In this document: positions 46,505 through 55,262 of the stretch, piece by piece
How the letters are laid out: each line of letters starts with the position of its first letter
Position numbering within the stretch: the stretch's first letter is position 1
Assembly (NCBI GenBank): GCA_004560375.1
Contig: SFVC01000010.1
Location: forward strand, 3,158 to 67,157
Length of the DNA: 64,000 nucleotides
Source of the DNA: a bacterium
GTDB lineage: Bacteria > Bacillota > Clostridia > Oscillospirales > Oscillospiraceae
Direction: 5' to 3'
The notes under the pieces: model-generated
Databases searched by the model: none
Seen by the model: only the letters and a program-made list of their open reading frames with translations
What the model was told of the DNA's origin: nothing
Translations under genes and position numbers: made by a program

Positions 46505-47368
46505 ATGGGACAGAAAGTGAATCCCCACGGCCTGCGCGTGGGCGTCATCAAGGACTGGGACTCCCGCTGGTATGCCCGTGACGAAAAAGTGGGCGACCTC
46601 CTGGTTGAGGACTACAATCTCCGCAAGGAGCTGAAGAAGAAGCTGTACGCCGCCGGCGTGCCCAAGATCGAGATCGAACGCGACAACGCCAAGATCCGCA
46701 TTTACGTGCACTGCGCCCGCCCCGGCATGGTCATCGGCAAGGGCGGCGAGGAGATCGAGAAGCTCCGCGTGGAGCTGGAGAAGAAGCTGGGCAAGAGCGT
46801 GGCGCTGAACATCGTTGAGGTCAAGAACGTGGACACCAACGCCCAGCTGGTGGCGGAGAACATCGCCCAGCAGCTGGAGAAGCGCATCGCCTTCCGCCGG
46901 GCCATGAAGAACGCCATGGGCCGCGCCATGCGGATGGGCGCTCTGGGCATCAAGGTTCAGGTGTCCGGCCGCCTCAACGGCGCCGAGATCGCCCGCACCG
47001 AGCACTACCACGACGGCACCATCCCTCTGCAGACCATCCGGGCCGACATCGAGTACGGCTTCGCCGAGGCGGCCACCACCTACGGCCGGCTGGGCGTGAA
47101 GGTGTGGATCTACAAGGGCGAGGTGCTCACCCAGACCCTCCGCACCACCCCCCGCACCATCGACACCAAGAACTACAAGGAGCGCGAGCAGCGGCCCCGC
47201 CGCCGCGACGGAGACCGCAGGGGCGGCTTCAACCGCCAGGGCGGCGACCGGCGCCAGGGCGGCTTCAACCGCGACCGCCAGGGCGGCCCCCGTCCCGCCG
47301 GGAACGGACCCCGTCCCAACAACGGCCCCCGGCCCTCCGCGCCCGCTAAGGAAGGAGGCGCCCAGTAA
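46505..47368 (+). CDS. rpsC: 30S ribosomal protein S3 with Arg/Gly-rich tail
   Basis: A 287-residue S3, against about 210-220 for typical homologues. The KH and C-terminal domains are normal (MGQKVNPHGLRVGVIKDWDS ... GMVIGKGGEEIEKLR ... WIYKGEVL). From about residue 225 a low-complexity tail of roughly 60 residues follows, with repeats such as RRGGFNRQGGDRRQGGFNRD and a proline-rich end. RG-rich tails bind RNA. Its stop overlaps the rplP start by one base. Confidence 0.97.
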   Translation: MGQKVNPHGLRVGVIKDWDSRWYARDEKVGDLLVEDYNLRKELKKKLYAAGVPKIEIERDNAKIRIYVHCARPGMVIGKGGEEIEKLRVELEKKLGKSVALNIVEVKNVDTNAQLVAENIAQQLEKRIAFRRAMKNAMGRAMRMGALGIKVQVSGRLNGAEIARTEHYHDGTIPLQTIRADIEYGFAEAATTYGRLGVKVWIYKGEVLTQTLRTTPRTIDTKNYKEREQRPRRRDGDRRGGFNRQGGDRRQGGFNRDRQGGPRPAGNGPRPNNGPRPSAPAKEGGAQ

Positions 47369-47796
47369 TGCTGCTGCCTAAGAGAGTAAAGTACCGCCGC
47401 GTTCAGCGCGGCCGCATGACCGGCACCGCCACCCGCGGCAACAAGGTGTCCTACGGCGAGTGGGGCCTCCAGGCCTGCGAGCCCGCCTGGATCACCGGCA
47501 ACCAGATCGAGGCCGCCCGTGTGGCCATGACCCGCTACACCAAGCGCGGCGGCAAGGTCTGGATCAAGGTGTTCCCCGACAAGCCCATCACCAAGAAGGC
47601 GCTGGGCACCCGTATGGGTTCCGGTAAGGGCGCCCCCGAGGGCTGGGTGGCCGTGGTGAAGCCCGGCCGCGTCATGTTCGAGATCGCCGGCGTGACCGAG
47701 GAGGTCGCCCGGGAGGCGCTCCGTCTGGCCAGCCACAAGCTGCCCATCAAGAGCAAAATCGTCAAGAAAGAGACCGAGGAGAAGGGTGGTGAATGA
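47368..47796 (+). CDS. rplP: 50S ribosomal protein L16
   Basis: A 142-residue protein (MLLPKRVKYRRVQRGRMTGT ... RMGSGKGAPEGWVAVVKPGR) at the A-site tRNA elbow. The arginine in RMGSGKG that is hydroxylated in some bacteria is present. TAATG overlap with rpsC, ATGA overlap with rpmC. Confidence 0.98.
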   Translation: MLLPKRVKYRRVQRGRMTGTATRGNKVSYGEWGLQACEPAWITGNQIEAARVAMTRYTKRGGKVWIKVFPDKPITKKALGTRMGSGKGAPEGWVAVVKPGRVMFEIAGVTEEVAREALRLASHKLPIKSKIVKKETEEKGGE

Positions 47797-47990
47797 AGAT
47801 GAAGGCAGTGGAAGTGCGTAAGATGAGCGCCGCCGAGCTGGACGCCAAGCTGGTGGAGCTGAAGAAGGATCTGTTCAACCTCCGTCTTCAGCACGCCACC
47901 AACCAGCTGGACAACCCCATCCGCATCGCGGAGGTCAAGAAGGACATCGCCCGCGTCAAGACCATCCTGCGTGAGCAGCAGGGCCGATAA
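47793..47990 (+). CDS. rpmC: 50S ribosomal protein L29
   Basis: A 65-residue two-helix protein (MKMKAVEVRKMSAAELDAKL ... RIAEVKKDIARVKTILRE) at the tunnel exit. The ATG at 47793 overlaps the rplP stop; a second in-frame ATG two codons later is also possible. Confidence 0.96.
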   Translation: MKMKAVEVRKMSAAELDAKLVELKKDLFNLRLQHATNQLDNPIRIAEVKKDIARVKTILREQQGR

Positions 47991-48003
47991 GGAGGAGTAA
48001 ACG

Positions 48004-48267
48004 ATGAGTGAAGTGAGAACCTCTTCTCGTAAGACCAGAGTCGGCCTGGTGGTTTCGGATAAGATGGACAAGACCGTTGTGGTCGCCATCGCCGACCGCG
48101 TGGCCCACCCTCTGTATAAGAAGATCGTAAAGCGGACCTACAAGCTGAAGGCCCATGACGAGAACAACCAGTGCGGCGTGGGCGACCGCGTCCGCGTGAT
48201 GGAGACCCGCCCCCTGTCCAAGGACAAGCGCTGGCGCGTGGTTGAAATCCTCGAGAAGGCGAAGTAA
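48004..48267 (+). CDS. rpsQ: 30S ribosomal protein S17
   Basis: An 87-residue OB-fold primary-binding protein (MSEVRTSSRKTRVGLVVSDK ... DRVRVMETRPLSKDKRWRVV). Standard length and position between rpmC and rplN, with AAGGAGGAG upstream. Confidence 0.98.
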   Translation: MSEVRTSSRKTRVGLVVSDKMDKTVVVAIADRVAHPLYKKIVKRTYKLKAHDENNQCGVGDRVRVMETRPLSKDKRWRVVEILEKAK

Positions 48268-48281
48268 AAGGAGGTGCCAGT

Positions 48282-48650
48282 ATGATTCAGGAAGAAACCT
48301 ATCTGAAGGTGGCCGATAATACCGGCGCCAAAGAGATCAAAACCATCCGCGTGCTGGGCGGTTCCCGGCGCCGGTTTGGCAACATCGGCGACGTGGTGGT
48401 GGCTTCCGTCCGGAAGGCCGCCCCCGGCGGCCAGGTGAAGAAGGGCGAGGTGGTCAAGGCCGTCATCGTCCGCTCCGCCCGGGGCGTGCGCCGTCCCGAC
48501 GGCAGCTACGTCCGGTTCGACGACAACGCCGCCGTCCTCATCCGCGAGGACAAGAACCCCCGGGGCACCCGTATCTTTGGCCCGGTGGCCCGTGAGCTGC
48601 GCGACAAGGATTACATGAAAATCCTGTCTCTGGCTCCCGAAGTGCTGTAA
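48282..48650 (+). CDS. rplN: 50S ribosomal protein L14
   Basis: A 122-residue protein (MIQEETYLKVADNTGAKEIK ... VRRPDGSYVRFDDNAAVLI ... GTRIFGPVARELR) at the subunit interface, where RsfS docks. Standard length. Confidence 0.98.
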   Translation: MIQEETYLKVADNTGAKEIKTIRVLGGSRRRFGNIGDVVVASVRKAAPGGQVKKGEVVKAVIVRSARGVRRPDGSYVRFDDNAAVLIREDKNPRGTRIFGPVARELRDKDYMKILSLAPEVL

Positions 48651-48664
48651 GGGGGGAGCGAGGT

Positions 48665-48976
48665 ATGAGTATGAACGTGAAGAAGAACGACACCGTGGTG
48701 GTGCTGTCCGGCAAGGACAAGGGCAAGCAGGGCAAGGTGCTGTCCGTGGATCCCAAGGGCGGCAAGGTGATCGTGGAGAAGGTCAGCGTGGCCCAGCGGC
48801 ACCAGAAGCCCCGCCAGCAGGGCCAGGAGGGGGGCATCATCTCCAAGGAGACCCCCATCTACGCCTGCAAGGTGATGACTGTCTGCCCCAAGTGCAACAA
48901 GCCCACCCGTCCCGCCTACAAGGTGGAGGGCGGCAAAAAGACCCGCGTGTGCAAGCACTGCGGCGCCGAGATGTAA
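48665..48976 (+). CDS. rplX: 50S ribosomal protein L24
   Basis: A 103-residue protein with an N-terminal KOW motif (VVLSGKDKGKQGKVLSVDPK). The C-terminal half carries CPKCNKPTR and CKHCGAEM, a zinc-ribbon-like addition seen in some Firmicutes L24 proteins. It is an assembly initiator of the 50S subunit. Confidence 0.97.
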   Translation: MSMNVKKNDTVVVLSGKDKGKQGKVLSVDPKGGKVIVEKVSVAQRHQKPRQQGQEGGIISKETPIYACKVMTVCPKCNKPTRPAYKVEGGKKTRVCKHCGAEM

Positions 48977-48993
48977 GGGAGGAGGAGCGTAAC

Positions 48994-49554
48994 ATGGCAG
49001 AGAAAAAAGCGCCTAACCTGAAGGCGAAATATCAGGCCGACGTGGCTCCCGCCCTGATGCAGAAGTTCGGCTACAAGTCCGTGATGCAGATCCCCCGGAT
49101 CGACAAGATCGTGGTGAACTGCGGCTGCGGCGAGGCCCGGGATAACGCCAAGGTGCTGGACAGCGTGGTGCGGGATCTGGCCGCCATCACCGGCCAGAAG
49201 CCCATCATCACCAAGGCCAAGAAGTCCGTGGCCAACTTCAAGCTCCGCGAGGGGATGCCCATCGGCGCCAAGGTCACCCTGCGCCAGGACAAGATGTGGG
49301 AGTTCATGGACCGCCTGTTCAACGTGGCCCTGCCCCGCGTCCGCGACTTCCGGGGCATCAACCCCAACGCCTTCGACGGCCGGGGCAACTACGCCCTGGG
49401 CCTGAAGGAGCAGCTGATCTTCCCCGAGATCGAGTATGACAAGATCGACAAGATCCGGGGCATGGACGTGGTCATCTGCACCACCGCCAAGACCGACGAG
49501 GAGGCCAAGGAGCTGCTGACGCTCCTGGGCGCCCCGTTCCACACCAACGGCTGA
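48994..49554 (+). CDS. rplE: 50S ribosomal protein L5
   Basis: A 186-residue 5S rRNA-binding protein (KYQADVAPALMQKFGYKSVM ... KPIITKAKKSVANFKLREGM ... PRVRDFRGINPNAFDGRGNY). ATG at 48994 has GGAGGAG upstream; an earlier frame inside rplX is spurious. Confidence 0.98.
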   Translation: MAEKKAPNLKAKYQADVAPALMQKFGYKSVMQIPRIDKIVVNCGCGEARDNAKVLDSVVRDLAAITGQKPIITKAKKSVANFKLREGMPIGAKVTLRQDKMWEFMDRLFNVALPRVRDFRGINPNAFDGRGNYALGLKEQLIFPEIEYDKIDKIRGMDVVICTTAKTDEEAKELLTLLGAPFHTNG

Positions 49555-49573
49555 GAGAGGGAGGAAAACTGCT

Positions 49574-49759
49574 ATGGCCAAGAAGTCCATGATTCTCAAG
49601 CAGCAGGCTGAGCCCAAGTTCTCCAGCCGCCGCTACAACCGCTGCAAGATCTGCGGCCGTCCCCACGGCTACCTGCGTAACTACGGCATCTGCCGTATCT
49701 GCTTCCGGGAGCTGGCGTACAAGGGGGAGATCCCCGGGGTCAAAAAGGCCTCGTGGTAA
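49574..49759 (+). CDS. rpsZ: 30S ribosomal protein S14 type Z
   Basis: A 61-residue zinc form of S14 with CKIC and CRIC (Cys24, 27, 40, 43), the version used when zinc is available. The following 207-bp gap inside the operon holds a strong hairpin, GGCGGGAGC/GCTCCCGCC (49781-49801), without a T-run; I see no gene in it. Confidence 0.97.
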   Translation: MAKKSMILKQQAEPKFSSRRYNRCKICGRPHGYLRNYGICRICFRELAYKGEIPGVKKASW

Positions 49760-49966
49760 ATTTATGGTAACTCGTCCAAAGGCGGGAGCTTGCTCCCGCC
49801 TATGGGCCTGTTATATGGCACTGTCAAAACGTGCCGGATTAAGAGACCCCCAGCGCGGGAAAAGGCGGACAACAGGTCTGCGGATGATGCCTAACCGTGG
49901 ATACCTTTCCGTCTGTACCGGTGAAGCGTGTGCACAGCCGGTAATCTTAATAGGAGGTAACATCTC

Positions 49967-50368
49967 ATGCAAATCACTGACCCCATTGCGGATATGCTCA
50001 CCCGCATCCGCAACGCGAACAAGGCCAAGCATGACACCGTGGATATCCCGGCGTCCAACATGAAGAAGGCCATCGCCCAGATCCTGCTGGACGAGGGCTA
50101 TATCAAGAATTTCCAGACCATCAACGATGGGACTCAGGGCGTCATCCGCATCACCCTGAAGTATATCCAGCCCGGCAAGGAGAAGGCCATCACCGGCCTG
50201 AAGCGGGTGTCCAAGCCCGGCCTGCGCGTCTACGCCGGCGCTGACGAGCTGCCCCGGGTGCTGCGCGGCCTGGGCATCGCCATCGTTTCCACGTCCAAGG
50301 GCGTCATGACCGACAAGAAGGCCCGGGAGGCCCATGTCGGCGGCGAAGTCCTGGCATTCGTCTGGTAA
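49967..50368 (+). CDS. rpsH: 30S ribosomal protein S8
   Basis: A 133-residue primary 16S rRNA-binding protein (MQITDPIADMLTRIRNANKA ... RVYAGADELPRVLRGLGIAI ... GEVLAFVW). In E. coli S8 represses the spc operon by binding mRNA near rplE; the unusual gap just before this gene could host such a site. Confidence 0.98.
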   Translation: MQITDPIADMLTRIRNANKAKHDTVDIPASNMKKAIAQILLDEGYIKNFQTINDGTQGVIRITLKYIQPGKEKAITGLKRVSKPGLRVYAGADELPRVLRGLGIAIVSTSKGVMTDKKAREAHVGGEVLAFVW

Positions 50369-50382
50369 GGAGGGTTATAGGA

Positions 50383-50928
50383 ATGTCGAGAATTGGCAGA
50401 GCTCCTATCGCCGTCCCCACCGGCGTGGAGATCAAAATTGAGGACAACAACGTTGTCACCGTGAAGGGCCCCAAGGGCACCCTCACCCAGCAGTTCCATC
50501 CCAATATGACCATCAAGCAGGATGGGGCCGAGCTGCACGTCACCCGGCCCAACGACCTGAAGGAGAACCGCTCCCTCCATGGGCTGACCCGCACCTTGCT
50601 GCACAACATGGTGGTGGGCGTCACCGACGGCTTCAAAAAGACCCTGGACGTGAACGGCGTGGGCTTCCGCGTCGCCATGGAGGGGGGCAAGCTGGTGATG
50701 AATCTGGGCTTCTCCCATCAGGTGATTATGGAGGTGCCCCAGGGCCTCACCGTGGAGACCCCCACCCCCAACCAGATCGTGGTTTCCGGCTTCGACAAGC
50801 AGCTGGTGGGCCAGTTCGCCGCCGAGATCCGCGAGAAGCGTCCCCCCGAGCCTTATAAGGGCAAGGGCATCAAGTATTCCGACGAGGTCATCCGCCGCAA
50901 GGTTGGTAAGACCGGCGTCAAGAAATAA
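50383..50928 (+). CDS. rplF: 50S ribosomal protein L6
   Basis: A 181-residue protein made of two similar domains (MSRIGRAPIAVPTGVEIKIE ... PEPYKGKGIKYSDEVIRRKV), near the sarcin-ricin loop. Standard length; RBS GGAGGG upstream. Confidence 0.98.
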   Translation: MSRIGRAPIAVPTGVEIKIEDNNVVTVKGPKGTLTQQFHPNMTIKQDGAELHVTRPNDLKENRSLHGLTRTLLHNMVVGVTDGFKKTLDVNGVGFRVAMEGGKLVMNLGFSHQVIMEVPQGLTVETPTPNQIVVSGFDKQLVGQFAAEIREKRPPEPYKGKGIKYSDEVIRRKVGKTGVKK

Positions 50929-50946
50929 TAAGGAGGTGTGCCGATT

Positions 50947-51306
50947 ATGATTAACCGTCCCAATACCAAGGCTCAGCGCCTGCATCGTCATAAGCGCGTT
51001 CGCGGCAAGGTGTCCGGCACCCCCGAGCGTCCCCGCCTGAACGTGTTCCGCAGCGGAACCAACATCTACGCCCAGCTCATCGACGACACCAAGGGCGTCA
51101 CCCTGGTTTCCGCCTCTTCCCTGGAGAAGGGCTTCGAGGGCCCCGGCAGCAACTGCGAGGCCGCCAAGAAGGTGGGCGAGGCCATCGCCCAGCGCGCCAA
51201 GGACAAGGGCATTGAGGCCGTGGTGTTCGACCGCGGCGGCTACCTGTACCACGGCCGCGTGAAGGCTCTGGCGGAGGGCGCCCGCGAGGGCGGCCTGCAG
51301 TTCTAA
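50947..51306 (+). CDS. rplR: 50S ribosomal protein L18
   Basis: A 119-residue 5S rRNA-binding protein (RLHRHKRVRGKVSGTPERPR ... DRGGYLYHGRVKALAEGARE). ATG at 50947 is chosen because AGGAGG lies ten bases upstream; the in-frame GTG at 50938 abuts that site. Confidence 0.97.
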   Translation: MINRPNTKAQRLHRHKRVRGKVSGTPERPRLNVFRSGTNIYAQLIDDTKGVTLVSASSLEKGFEGPGSNCEAAKKVGEAIAQRAKDKGIEAVVFDRGGYLYHGRVKALAEGAREGGLQF

Positions 51307-51323
51307 AGGGAGGAGGAAAAAAT

Positions 51324-51824
51324 ATGGCTCGTTTTGAAAGAGAACCCAAGGAGTTCGTGGAGAAGCTGGTGTACCTGAACCGCGTCTCCAAGACCGTGAA
51401 GGGCGGCCGTGTGGCCAAGTTCTCCGCGCTGATGGTAGTCGGCGACGAGAAGGGCCGCGTGGGCTATGGCCTGGGCAAGGCCGCCGAGGTGGCCGAGGCC
51501 ATCCGCAAGGGCATTGAGGATGCCAAGAAGAACATGGTGAACGTCACCCTGTCCGGCACCACCATTCCCCATGAGGTCATCGGCGAGTTCGGCGCCGGCC
51601 GCGTCCTCCTCAAGCCCGCCAGCAAGGGTACCGGCATCATCGCCGGCGGCCCGGTGCGCGCGGTGATGGAGGCCGCGGGCGTGTCCGACATCCGCGCCAA
51701 GTGCCTGCGGACCAACAACCCCCAGAACGTGGTGGCCGCCACCATGGAGGGGCTCAAGTCCCTGCGCAGCCCCGCCGAGGTCGCCAGGATCCGCGGCAAG
51801 AGCGTGGAAGAAATCTTAGGTTAA
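51324..51824 (+). CDS. rpsE: 30S ribosomal protein S5
   Basis: A 166-residue fidelity protein (EFVEKLVYLNRVSKTVKGGR ... FSALMVVGDEKGRVGYGLGK). The loop altered in spectinomycin-resistant strains (VSKTVKGGR) is wild-type-like. RBS GGAGGAGG upstream. Confidence 0.98.
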   Translation: MARFEREPKEFVEKLVYLNRVSKTVKGGRVAKFSALMVVGDEKGRVGYGLGKAAEVAEAIRKGIEDAKKNMVNVTLSGTTIPHEVIGEFGAGRVLLKPASKGTGIIAGGPVRAVMEAAGVSDIRAKCLRTNNPQNVVAATMEGLKSLRSPAEVARIRGKSVEEILG

Positions 51825-51838
51825 GGAGGCTTGCGACA

Positions 51839-52024
51839 ATGGCTAAAACGATTGAGATCAAGCTGGTCAAGAGCCTGAACGGCCGCCTGGCCAAGCATAA
51901 GGCCACCGCCGAGGCCCTGGGCCTGCGAAAGATCGGCGACACCACCGTGCAGCCCGACAACGAGGCTACCCGGGGCAAGATCGCCCACATCGGTTACCTG
52001 CTCCAGGTGACCGAGAACGCCTAA
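51839..52024 (+). CDS. rpmD: 50S ribosomal protein L30
   Basis: A 61-residue protein (MAKTIEIKLVKSLNGRLAKH ... ALGLRKIGDTTVQPDNEATR), 14 bp after rpsE with AAGGAGG. Standard size. Confidence 0.97.
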   Translation: MAKTIEIKLVKSLNGRLAKHKATAEALGLRKIGDTTVQPDNEATRGKIAHIGYLLQVTENA

Positions 52025-52038
52025 TGGAGGTGCTGACC

Positions 52039-52479
52039 ATGAATCTGCATGAACTGTCTCCCGCCCCCGGCTCCACCCAGGTGGGCAAGCGCAAGGGGCG
52101 CGGCCCCGGCTCCGGCAACGGCAAGACCGCCGGCCGCGGCCACAAGGGCCAGTGGGCCCGTTCCGGCGGCGGCGTCCGCATCGGGTTTGAGGGCGGCCAG
52201 ATGCCTCTGGCCCGCCGGCTGCCCAAGCGGGGCTTCCACAACATCTTCGCCAAGCGCCTGGAGGCCATCAACGTCTCCGCCCTGAACAAGTTCGAGGACG
52301 GCGCCGTTGTCAATGTTTGCGATCTGCTGGAAAAGGGTATCATTTCCAAGTGTGAGTACGGCGTCAAGGTTCTCGGCAATGGGGAGCTGACCCGTAAGCT
52401 CACCGTCCGGGCGTCCGCTTTCTCCGCCTCGGCCAAAGAGAAGATCGAAAAGGCGGGCGGTACGGCGGAGGTGATCTGA
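52039..52479 (+). CDS. rplO: 50S ribosomal protein L15
   Basis: A 146-residue protein (MNLHELSPAPGSTQVGKRKG ... GSGNGKTAGRGHKGQWARSG) that organises 23S rRNA. ATG at 52039 has GGAGGTG eight bases upstream; an in-frame ATG five codons earlier overlaps the rpmD stop and precedes this site. Confidence 0.97.
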   Translation: MNLHELSPAPGSTQVGKRKGRGPGSGNGKTAGRGHKGQWARSGGGVRIGFEGGQMPLARRLPKRGFHNIFAKRLEAINVSALNKFEDGAVVNVCDLLEKGIISKCEYGVKVLGNGELTRKLTVRASAFSASAKEKIEKAGGTAEVI

Positions 52480-52480
52480 C

Positions 52481-53836
52481 ATGATTCAGACCATCCGCAA
52501 CGCCTGGAAGGTGCCGGAGCTGCGGGGTAAGATCCTGTTCACCGTGTTCGCCCTGCTCATCTTCCGGGTGGGCGCCGCCATCCCGGTGCCCTTCATCGAC
52601 ACCGAAACCCTGAGCAACTATATCCAGGCCCAGTCGGGCAGCATCTTCGGCCTGCTGAACGTGATGAGCGGCGACGCCTTCGCCCAGGCCACGGTGTTCG
52701 CCCTGTCCATCCAGCCCTATATCAACAGCTCCATCATCATCCAGCTGCTGACCATCGCCATACCCGCCCTGGAGCGCCTCCAGAAGGAGGGCGGCGAGGA
52801 GGGCAAGAAGAAGCTGGAAGCCATCACCCGGTACGCCACCGTGGGCATCGCCATCATCCAGGCCTTCGGCTTCTATACCTTCCTCCGGGTGGGTTCCAAC
52901 GGCCAGAGCCTGCTCACGGTGCAGGGCGTGTGGCCCGCCATCGTGATCATCACCGCCTTCGTGGCCGGCTCCGCCTTCCTGATGTGGCTGGGCGAGCAGA
53001 TCACCGAGTTCGGCATCGGCAACGGCATCTCTATCATCCTGTTTGCCGGCATTGTGGCCCGTGGCCCCGCCATGGTGAGCACCATCTACAACGGCGTGTC
53101 CAACTGGGCCAGCGGCCTGGTTTCCACGGAGGAGAATCCCATCTCCATTATGCACCCGGCGTTCGTCCCGTTTGTCATCGTCGGTATGCTGCTGCTGGTG
53201 GCGTTCATTGTGTTCATCACCGACGCCGAGCGGCGCATCCCCGTGCAGTACGCCAAGCGGGTGGTGGGCCGGAAGATGTACGGCGGCCAGTCCAGCCATA
53301 TCCCCATCAAGGTGAATATGTCCGGCGTGCTGCCCATCATCTTCGCCCAGGCCATCGCCTCCATCCCCGCCACCATCGGGATGTTCGTGCCCAACGCCAC
53401 GGTGAAGGGCACCGGCTGGAACACCTTCCTGGAGATCTTCTCTCCCACCGGGCTGGTGTACGGCATCGTGTATTTCCTGCTGATCATCCTGTTCAGCTAT
53501 TTCTACAACACCATTCAGTTCAACCCCGTTGAGGTGGCCAACAACCTGAAGAAGAACGGCGGGTTCATCCCCGGCTTCCGTCCGGGCAAGCCCACCAGCG
53601 ACTTCCTGTCCAAGGTCATCTCCCGGCTGACCATCTTCGGCGCCATCTACCTGGGCGTGGTAGCCCTGCTGCCCACCATCGTGGGCAACATCATGGGCGC
53701 CTTCGGCAGCAGCGCCGGACGCAACCTGGGCATCGGCGGCACCTCCGTCATCATCGTGGTGGGCGTGGCGCTGGAGACCGTGAAGGCCCTGGAAGCTCAG
53801 CTGATGATGCGCCACTACAAGGGCTTCCTTGAGTGA
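52481..53836 (+). CDS. secY: Preprotein translocase subunit SecY
   Basis: A 451-residue channel protein with ten membrane helices, in its usual place after rplO with a 1-bp gap. Signatures are PFIDTETLSNYIQAQSGSIF, the SIQPYINSSIIIQLL segment, and the cytosolic loop RRIPVQYAKRVVGRKMYGGQ. It forms the SecYEG pore with SecE (14231-14521). SecG is not in the window. Confidence 0.98.
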   Translation: MIQTIRNAWKVPELRGKILFTVFALLIFRVGAAIPVPFIDTETLSNYIQAQSGSIFGLLNVMSGDAFAQATVFALSIQPYINSSIIIQLLTIAIPALERLQKEGGEEGKKKLEAITRYATVGIAIIQAFGFYTFLRVGSNGQSLLTVQGVWPAIVIITAFVAGSAFLMWLGEQITEFGIGNGISIILFAGIVARGPAMVSTIYNGVSNWASGLVSTEENPISIMHPAFVPFVIVGMLLLVAFIVFITDAERRIPVQYAKRVVGRKMYGGQSSHIPIKVNMSGVLPIIFAQAIASIPATIGMFVPNATVKGTGWNTFLEIFSPTGLVYGIVYFLLIILFSYFYNTIQFNPVEVANNLKKNGGFIPGFRPGKPTSDFLSKVISRLTIFGAIYLGVVALLPTIVGNIMGAFGSSAGRNLGIGGTSVIIVVGVALETVKALEAQLMMRHYKGFLE

Positions 53837-53853
53837 GAGCAGGGGTGACTGAA

Positions 53854-54486
53854 ATGAAACTCATTATGCTGGGCGCCCCTGGCGCCGGTAAGGGAACCCA
53901 GGCCGCCATCTTCAGTGAGCGGCTGGGCATCCCCACCATTTCCACAGGGAACATCCTGCGGGCTGCCGTGAAAAACGGCACGCCCGTGGGACTCCAGGCC
54001 AAGAGCTACATGGACGCGGGCAAGCTGGTGCCCGATGAGGTGATCATCGGCATCATCGCCGAGCGGTTGGGCGAGGCGGACTGCCAAAAGGGCTATATCC
54101 TGGACGGCGTGCCCCGCACCATCGCCCAGGCCGAGGCCCTGGAGGCCGCCGGAATCCAGTTTGACTGCGTGCTGGATATCGAGGTGGACGACCAGGAGAT
54201 CCAGCGGCGTATGTCCGGCCGGCGGGCCTGCACCGCCTGCGGCGCCACCTACCACGTGGAGGCGGCGCCCCCCAAGGTGGAGGGCGTGTGCGACGCCTGC
54301 GGCGGGACGCTGGTGCAGCGGGACGACGACAAGCCGGAAACGGTGCAGGATCGTCTGCGGGTGTACCACGCCCAGACCGAGCCTCTCAAGGACTTTTATG
54401 CCCAGCGGGGCGTCCTCAAGGTGGTGGACAATCAGCCCACCATCGAGGACACCTCCAAGGCCATCGCGGCCGCTCTGGGTGTCTGA
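53854..54486 (+). CDS. adk: Adenylate kinase
   Basis: A 210-residue enzyme balancing AMP, ADP and ATP. P-loop GAPGAGKGTQ at the start, TGNILRAAV for AMP, and DGVPRTIAQAEAL. The LID domain carries four cysteines (CTACGATY and CDACGG), the zinc-binding form of Gram-positive Adk. ATG at 53854 with AGGGGTGA upstream; overlapping frames are spurious. Confidence 0.98.
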   Translation: MKLIMLGAPGAGKGTQAAIFSERLGIPTISTGNILRAAVKNGTPVGLQAKSYMDAGKLVPDEVIIGIIAERLGEADCQKGYILDGVPRTIAQAEALEAAGIQFDCVLDIEVDDQEIQRRMSGRRACTACGATYHVEAAPPKVEGVCDACGGTLVQRDDDKPETVQDRLRVYHAQTEPLKDFYAQRGVLKVVDNQPTIEDTSKAIAAALGV

Positions 54487-54488
54487 CC

Positions 54489-55262
54489 ATGGAGCTGATC
54501 ACGCTGAAGTCCCCCCGGGAGCAGGAGGCCATGCGAAGGGCCGGACGGATCACCGCCCAGGCCCGGGCGCTGGCCGGAAGCATGGTGCGCCCGGGGATCT
54601 CCACCAAGGAGATCGACGATGCGGTGCGTAAGTTTATCCGGGGCAATGGGGCGGAGCCGTCCTTCCTGGGCTACGGAGGCTTTTCCGGATCGGCGTGCAT
54701 CTCGGTGAACGAGGTGGTCATACACGGGATCCCCTCCCGGCGGATTGTGCTGAAGGAGGGGGACATCGTCAGCATCGACGTGGGGGCCCACATCGACGGC
54801 TTCCACGGCGACTGCGCCGCCACCTACCCCTGCGGGGAGATCTCCCCTGAGGCCCAGCGGCTCATCGACGTGACCCGGCAGAGCTTCTGGGAGGGCTTCC
54901 AGTTTGCAAAGGCGGGCCGGCGGGTGTCCGACATCTCCCACGCGGTGCAGCAGTACGTGGAGAAGCACGGCTATTCCGTGGTGCGGGACTTTGTGGGCCA
55001 CGGCGTGGGGGCAAAGCTCCACGAGGCCCCCGAGGTGCCCAACTTTGGCCCCGCCGGACATGGCGCCCGGCTCCAGCCGGGCATGGCCATCGCCGTGGAG
55101 CCCATGGTGTGCGCCGGGGACTGGCCGGTGAAGGTGCTGAAAGACGGCTGGACCACCGTGACAACGGACGGATCCCTGGCGGCCCATTACGAGAACACCA
55201 TCCTCATCACCGAGGACGGGCCCGAGATCACCACCGTCACCGAGGACGGGGCTTATGAGTGA
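54489..55262 (+). CDS. map: Methionine aminopeptidase, type I
   Basis: A 257-residue enzyme that removes initiator methionine. Metal-ligand motifs are SIDVGAHIDGFHGDCAAT (two Asp), FVGHGVGAKLHEAPEVPN (His) and the later Glu residues in AVEPMVC and YENTILI. ATG at 54489 lies 3 bp after adk. Its end overlaps the KOW-protein start by 8 bp. Confidence 0.97.
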   Translation: MELITLKSPREQEAMRRAGRITAQARALAGSMVRPGISTKEIDDAVRKFIRGNGAEPSFLGYGGFSGSACISVNEVVIHGIPSRRIVLKEGDIVSIDVGAHIDGFHGDCAATYPCGEISPEAQRLIDVTRQSFWEGFQFAKAGRRVSDISHAVQQYVEKHGYSVVRDFVGHGVGAKLHEAPEVPNFGPAGHGARLQPGMAIAVEPMVCAGDWPVKVLKDGWTTVTTDGSLAAHYENTILITEDGPEITTVTEDGAYE

